NCBI RefSeq assembly: GCF_020524765.1
Contig: NZ_JAIVLR010000003.1
Coordinates: 81,293 to 145,292 of the forward strand
Length of the DNA: 64,000 bases
Source: Qipengyuania gaetbuli
Lineage (GTDB): Bacteria > Pseudomonadota > Alphaproteobacteria > Sphingomonadales > Sphingomonadaceae
Direction: 5' to 3'
Shown: one piece after another, positions 61,335-64,000 of the stretch
Layout: every line of letters begins with the position of its first letter
How positions within the stretch are numbered: position 1 is the stretch's first letter
Notes under the pieces: generated by a model
Told to the model about the DNA's origin: nothing
Database searches by the model: none
Seen by the model: the letters and a program-made list of their open reading frames with translations, nothing else
Translations under genes and position numbers: made by a program

Positions 61335-61985
61335 ATGGCAAAGGAACCTTCTTACGAACCGGAAGATGGGAAAATTTTCCCTTTCCTAAGATATCGACAG
61401 AGGATTTTAAAGAGAGCCATCGATATTGTCGCCGCAACTTGCGCTATAATAATCGCCCTACCAATCATCATATTGGTAGCAATATTGATAAGGCTGGATA
61501 GCCAAGGACCGATTTTTTTCGCACAAACTCGAGTTGGTTACCTAAATCGTCCGTTCACAATTTTTAAATTTCGAACAGTTTATTCAAGGTTCTCGGATCC
61601 ACTCGGAGTAATTTCGTTACAGCCAAATGACCATAGAGTGACTCGCGTAGGCAGATTGCTGCGCGGGTTGCATCTCGACGAATTACCACAATTACTCAAT
61701 GTCATTCGCGGAGATATGAGCCTTGTCGGCCCCCGCCCCCACACATTGGGTTCGTCAATAAATGGGGTACCATTCTTTTTGATCGTCGAAAATTATTGGC
61801 ATCGGCACACAGTGAGGCCGGGAATTGTTGGCTTAGCCCAGATGGATGGCTATCGCGGCCCCGTCCCTTCCGTTGAACATCTTAAGCGGCGCATCAACCT
61901 CGACTTAGAGTATATCCGAGATTGGTCGATCACGAGAGATTTTATGATAATATTTCGCACAATTATAAATATAATAATAGAATGA
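61335..61985 (+). CDS. Small sugar-phosphate transferase (PglC/WcaJ-type initiating enzyme)
   Basis: A 216-residue monotopic phosphoglycosyl transferase. One reentrant membrane helix ([31 protein letters not shown]) is followed by [20 protein letters not shown], the catalytic region [24 protein letters not shown] and [15 protein letters not shown]. It transfers a sugar phosphate from a nucleotide sugar to undecaprenyl phosphate, starting a surface glycan. It lacks the large N-terminal domain of WcaJ, so it is the short PglC form. Codons are strongly AT-rich, unlike gmd and fcl. ATG 61335 is preceded by an AT-rich leader of about 160 bp without a gene. Confidence 0.9.
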   Translation: MAKEPSYEPEDGKIFPFLRYRQRILKRAIDIVAATCAIIIALPIIILVAILIRLDSQGPIFFAQTRVGYLNRPFTIFKFRTVYSRFSDPLGVISLQPNDHRVTRVGRLLRGLHLDELPQLLNVIRGDMSLVGPRPHTLGSSINGVPFFLIVENYWHRHTVRPGIVGLAQMDGYRGPVPSVEHLKRRINLDLEYIRDWSITRDFMIIFRTIINIIIE

Positions 61986-62730
61986 TATTGCGACATTTCG
62001 ACCGCCCTCTTTGCCGCAAAAATCGCGCAAACCGCCCTTATTTTGATTATTTATTTTTAATTATCGGCTTTTAATAGAAAATTATAAAAATATGCTTTCG
62101 GTAAGAATGACGTGACGCCCTGCAAAAACTCTTGGTTGCTGAAGAATTCCGAACCTAGTTGAAGGACGGAGAATAGGCCAAACGAGCTTCGTGAACAGCA
62201 GATCATCAATACGTTTAGGAGAACGTAAGTAGCGAGCGGCGAGCGATATCATCGCTGCCGATCGCAAGGGCGCGTGAGGTAAACGTGCTGGTCAGGCGTC
62301 CTCGCAAGCCGAGAAAAACCATGCCCAGCGTTTGGCATCACTGACAAGCCCCCCCCCCACGTCGAGTAGTGAGATTCGCGCGTGAAGACATTATATCCCC
62401 CATGAAGGACCGAGGCATGACCGAAATAGTTGGAGCGTCGATGGTCACATGGAAGAGGAGCGCCTCAATAGGACGCTATTCTGAACGCTCACCCATTGGG
62501 GAGCCCGAGTCACGGTCAAAGTTGGGGCTACAGCGGGAAGTACTCACATCCATTCCTTCGCCGCGCAACACCGGCAGAATACTGTAACTACCGGAACTAA
62601 TCGCCCGCAACGCCACTCTCTCCGAGCTTAGCGATAAAGCCTCGCTCTTCAACAGTGACCATGCGCGACTGGATTCTCCGGATTTAGTCCCAAGTCATGG
62701 AAGACGGCGGGCGCGTAACAAAGAACCTTG
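61986..62730. other. 745-bp stretch without a coherent gene, possibly decayed
   Basis: Short frames with internal stops occur on both strands but none looks like a full gene. At 62082-62267 on the minus strand a 61-codon frame extends upstream through one in-frame TGA, which may be a remnant. A run of ten C residues lies at 62349-62358. The first 100 bp are very AT-rich; GC content rises after about 62100, so the stretch may be a patchwork of insertions and remnants. Confidence 0.45.
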
Positions 62731-63063
62731 TTACACACTCCGATTGGGATCATTCACCTTCGCTCCTCGCCGAGCAATCACGAAGAGCAGCGACGGCCAG
62801 AACACCGTGTTGAGAATGTCCAGCCAATGTTCGGAATATGAAATAGGAGGCCCAGGACGCAGTATATCAAGAACTTCGTTGCCGGCCGCGAAGAACCAAA
62901 CTAGCCCAACGGGGATGAGTGAACGCATGCGCCTACGGAATAATAGTGCCGTCGAGACAAAAATAGCCAAACCGACATGGATGTGGAGCAAATTTTCTGG
63001 AGCACCCGAGCCTTCCAAAAGCCACTCCTTAGCCTGTCCGTACTCGACCAAGTAGTTTCTCAT
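62731..63063 (-). CDS. Small membrane protein, possibly VanZ-like
   Basis: A 110-residue protein with three or four hydrophobic segments (LLHIHVGLAIFVSTALLF, SLIPVGLVWFFAAGNEVLDIL, then ILNTVFWPSLLFVIA). The HVGL...NEVLD arrangement with a short loop of charged residues resembles short VanZ-like membrane proteins, but the match is only by pattern. It has an ATG start and a moderate GC content, higher than the region to its left. Function unknown. Confidence 0.6.
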   Translation of the reverse strand: MRNYLVEYGQAKEWLLEGSGAPENLLHIHVGLAIFVSTALLFRRRMRSLIPVGLVWFFAAGNEVLDILRPGPPISYSEHWLDILNTVFWPSLLFVIARRGAKVNDPNRSV

Positions 63064-63219
63064 GATTGATGCTGGCGCTCGTGTGGTGCGAAAAGTTAAA
63101 TAAAAAGCAGCCTGCTCGATGACAGAAATTATTCAAGCAGATTGGCAAAACGATCAATGAAAGACCTGCAGAAAATCATGACCGGCCCCAAAGCGATGCA
63201 GGCCTAAAAACACGCTGCC

Positions 63220-63255
63220 AAAAAAAAGGCCGACTTAGATTTCTCCAAGCCGGCC
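63220..63255 (-). terminator. Rho-independent terminator of the small acidic-tail protein gene
   Basis: On the minus strand GGCCGGCTT pairs with AAGTCGGCC (one G-T pair) around a 10-nt loop, followed directly by eight T residues. It lies about 20 bp after the stop at 63276. This is the clearest intrinsic terminator in the window. Confidence 0.88.
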
Positions 63256-63275
63256 CAAAACTTACGACTGTTAGC

Positions 63276-63494
63276 TTAGATGCTTACAGGCAGATCATCT
63301 TCATCATCATCGGTAGCGACAATGATACCAGCAATCACAGCAGCGGCTGCAAGGATGGCAATGATGACCGACGACCCACCGATCTCAGCCTTAGCCTGAG
63401 TCGGCTCGGACGCCCGAACAGCTTCATTAGCGGATGCCACCACGGGAGTAGCAGCCATCGCAAGAGCTGCAACGGGAAGCAGAATTTTCTTCAT
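63276..63494 (-). CDS. Small secreted or membrane-anchored protein with acidic tail
   Basis: A 72-residue protein. A signal peptide (MKKILLPVAALAMAATPVVASA) is followed by a short periplasmic segment (NEAVRASEPTQAKAEIGG), a hydrophobic helix (SSVIIAILAAAAVIAGIIVA) and an acidic tail (TDDDEDDLPVSI). If the signal is cleaved, the tail is cytoplasmic and the protein single-pass. No family is recognised. It has an AGGAG ribosome site, its own promoter and terminator, so it is a stand-alone transcript of about 280-300 nt and possibly highly expressed. Confidence 0.78.
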   Translation of the reverse strand: MKKILLPVAALAMAATPVVASANEAVRASEPTQAKAEIGGSSVIIAILAAAAVIAGIIVATDDDEDDLPVSI

Positions 63495-63565
63495 TATTCA
63501 ATCTCCTAGCTTCTGAATCATCAGGCACCTAACGCCGAAAGGCGCGACCTGCAATATCAAACCAA

Positions 63566-63594
63566 CGTATATCTAACATTCTCGGATGAAGCAA
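63566..63594 (-). promoter_or_regulatory. Sigma-70-type promoter of the small acidic-tail protein gene
   Basis: On the minus strand TTGCTT (63589-63594), 17 bp, TATACG (63566-63571). Transcription would start near 63559 and give a leader of about 65 nt before ATG 63494. The match is moderate and the spacing ideal. Confidence 0.45.
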
Positions 63595-63936
63595 CTGTTA
63601 AGACGATATACTTATTGGGCGTACAAACCACAACACCTCTCAGATCTCGATTCAAGACCAATCGTGCCTGGGCCTACATCCCCCAACAGGTGAGCCCAAT
63701 GAATTGTTCCAACAATGCCATGCGCAGCTGCGCAGGACCTACATCATGAAAACTACTGAAGAATCAGCCCTGCGGATAGCTGACTCACCAGACCATTCAC
63801 TTGCAACGCAGTGTTCCGCAAATTCCGCAATCTCTGGGAAAACGTGAGAGCATGTCGCCTACAATCCCCATAGGTTTAAGATGACCGGCCCCCACTGAGT
63901 GGTCCGCGTTGATTGTTAGTGCAGAACCGCCTCTGA

Positions 63937-63989
63937 CGCCATGGCTGTCCGTAGGTGGAGCGTAGCGTAGCCGGAGGGCAGCCATGGCG
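63937..63989. mobile_element. Possible end of a mobile element marked by a strong hairpin
   Basis: Two 14-bp arms (CGCCATGGCTGTCC at 63937-63950 and GGGCAGCCATGGCG at 63976-63989, one G-T pair) enclose a 26-nt GC-rich loop containing the doublet CGTAG-CGTAG. I have the impression of seeing similar hairpins next to insertion sequences of the IS21 type in sphingomonads, but this is from memory and no transposase is in view. The window ends 11 bp later, so the rest lies outside. The stretch 63600-63936 shows no gene. Confidence 0.4.
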
Positions 63990-64000
63990 GTGTCGCCGTT

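Noticed and set aside
61163..61501. A 112-codon plus-strand frame over the AT-rich leader of the sugar-phosphate transferase
   Set aside because: Overlaps the true transferase gene in another frame and has no recognisable motif.
62369..62587. A 72-codon plus-strand frame in the debris region
   Set aside because: No ribosome site, no domain and no signal; composition is compatible with chance.
63797..63985. A 62-codon minus-strand frame at the right edge
   Set aside because: It spans the hairpin arms and loop, has no protein-like features and probably reflects the end of a mobile element.

Overview
The window is 64 kb of high-GC chromosomal DNA from an alphaproteobacterium, most likely order Sphingomonadales and family Erythrobacteraceae (Erythrobacter, Qipengyuania or Altererythrobacter type). 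The signs are CpdR, a RibB fused to a degraded GTP cyclohydrolase II domain, DUF4170, SapC, an HWE-family kinase, promoters of the alphaproteobacterial general stress sigma factor EcfG type, and a GTTC-N7-GTTC SOS-type box. All assignments were made by reading; no database search was run.

Positions 1-13,300 hold housekeeping genes: ychF, a secreted phosphodiesterase, a stress-promoter-driven DUF1206 membrane protein, a glutaredoxin/MauE-like protein behind a CsoR-type operator, a MaoC hydratase, mutL with an overlapping lipoprotein, the elongasome operon mreB-mreC-mreD-mrdA-rodA, and tRNA-Lys(CTT). From 13,300 to 22,200 come an HTH-RibB fusion with two tandem operators, ribH, a lipocalin-like/kinase-like pair of unknown role, eno, a four-gene envelope-stress cluster carrying two EcfG-type promoters, DUF4170, a GNAT acetyltransferase and greA.

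From 22,200 to 38,800 lie carA-carB, the run yqeY-lipoprotein-dnaG-rpoD, a methyltransferase, an HWE kinase with a single-domain response regulator, rpiB-glyA-(small membrane protein)-nrdR-trmJ, a small secreted protein and a chorismate mutase. From 38,800 to 58,900 lie trpB-trpA-accD-folC, with a foreign-looking membrane gene wedged between trpB and trpA. These are followed by an AmpG-like transporter, a Rieske oxygenase, an rRNA pseudouridine synthase and rsmD, a UvrD/PcrA helicase, a sterol-desaturase-family enzyme with its own promoter and operator, a DEAD-box helicase, a FAD-linked dehydrogenase, SapC, an M48-like lipoprotein, an N-formylglutamate amidohydrolase, cpdR and tRNA-Val(GAC).

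The last 5 kb differ. gmd and fcl (GDP-L-fucose synthesis) still look native. At about 61,150 the DNA turns abruptly AT-rich, with a small sugar-phosphate transferase, a long stretch without a coherent gene, two small membrane proteins, and at the right edge a strong hairpin that may be the end of a mobile element. I read this as the start of a horizontally shaped surface-polysaccharide locus that continues beyond the window.

The most interesting signals are regulatory: two tandem 20-bp operators in front of an enzyme that carries its own DNA-binding domain (ribB), three matching general-stress promoters that link otherwise unconnected membrane proteins, and two promoters with a perfect inverted repeat over or beside the -10 element. 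I found no CRISPR array, rRNA operon, prophage or classical defence system.
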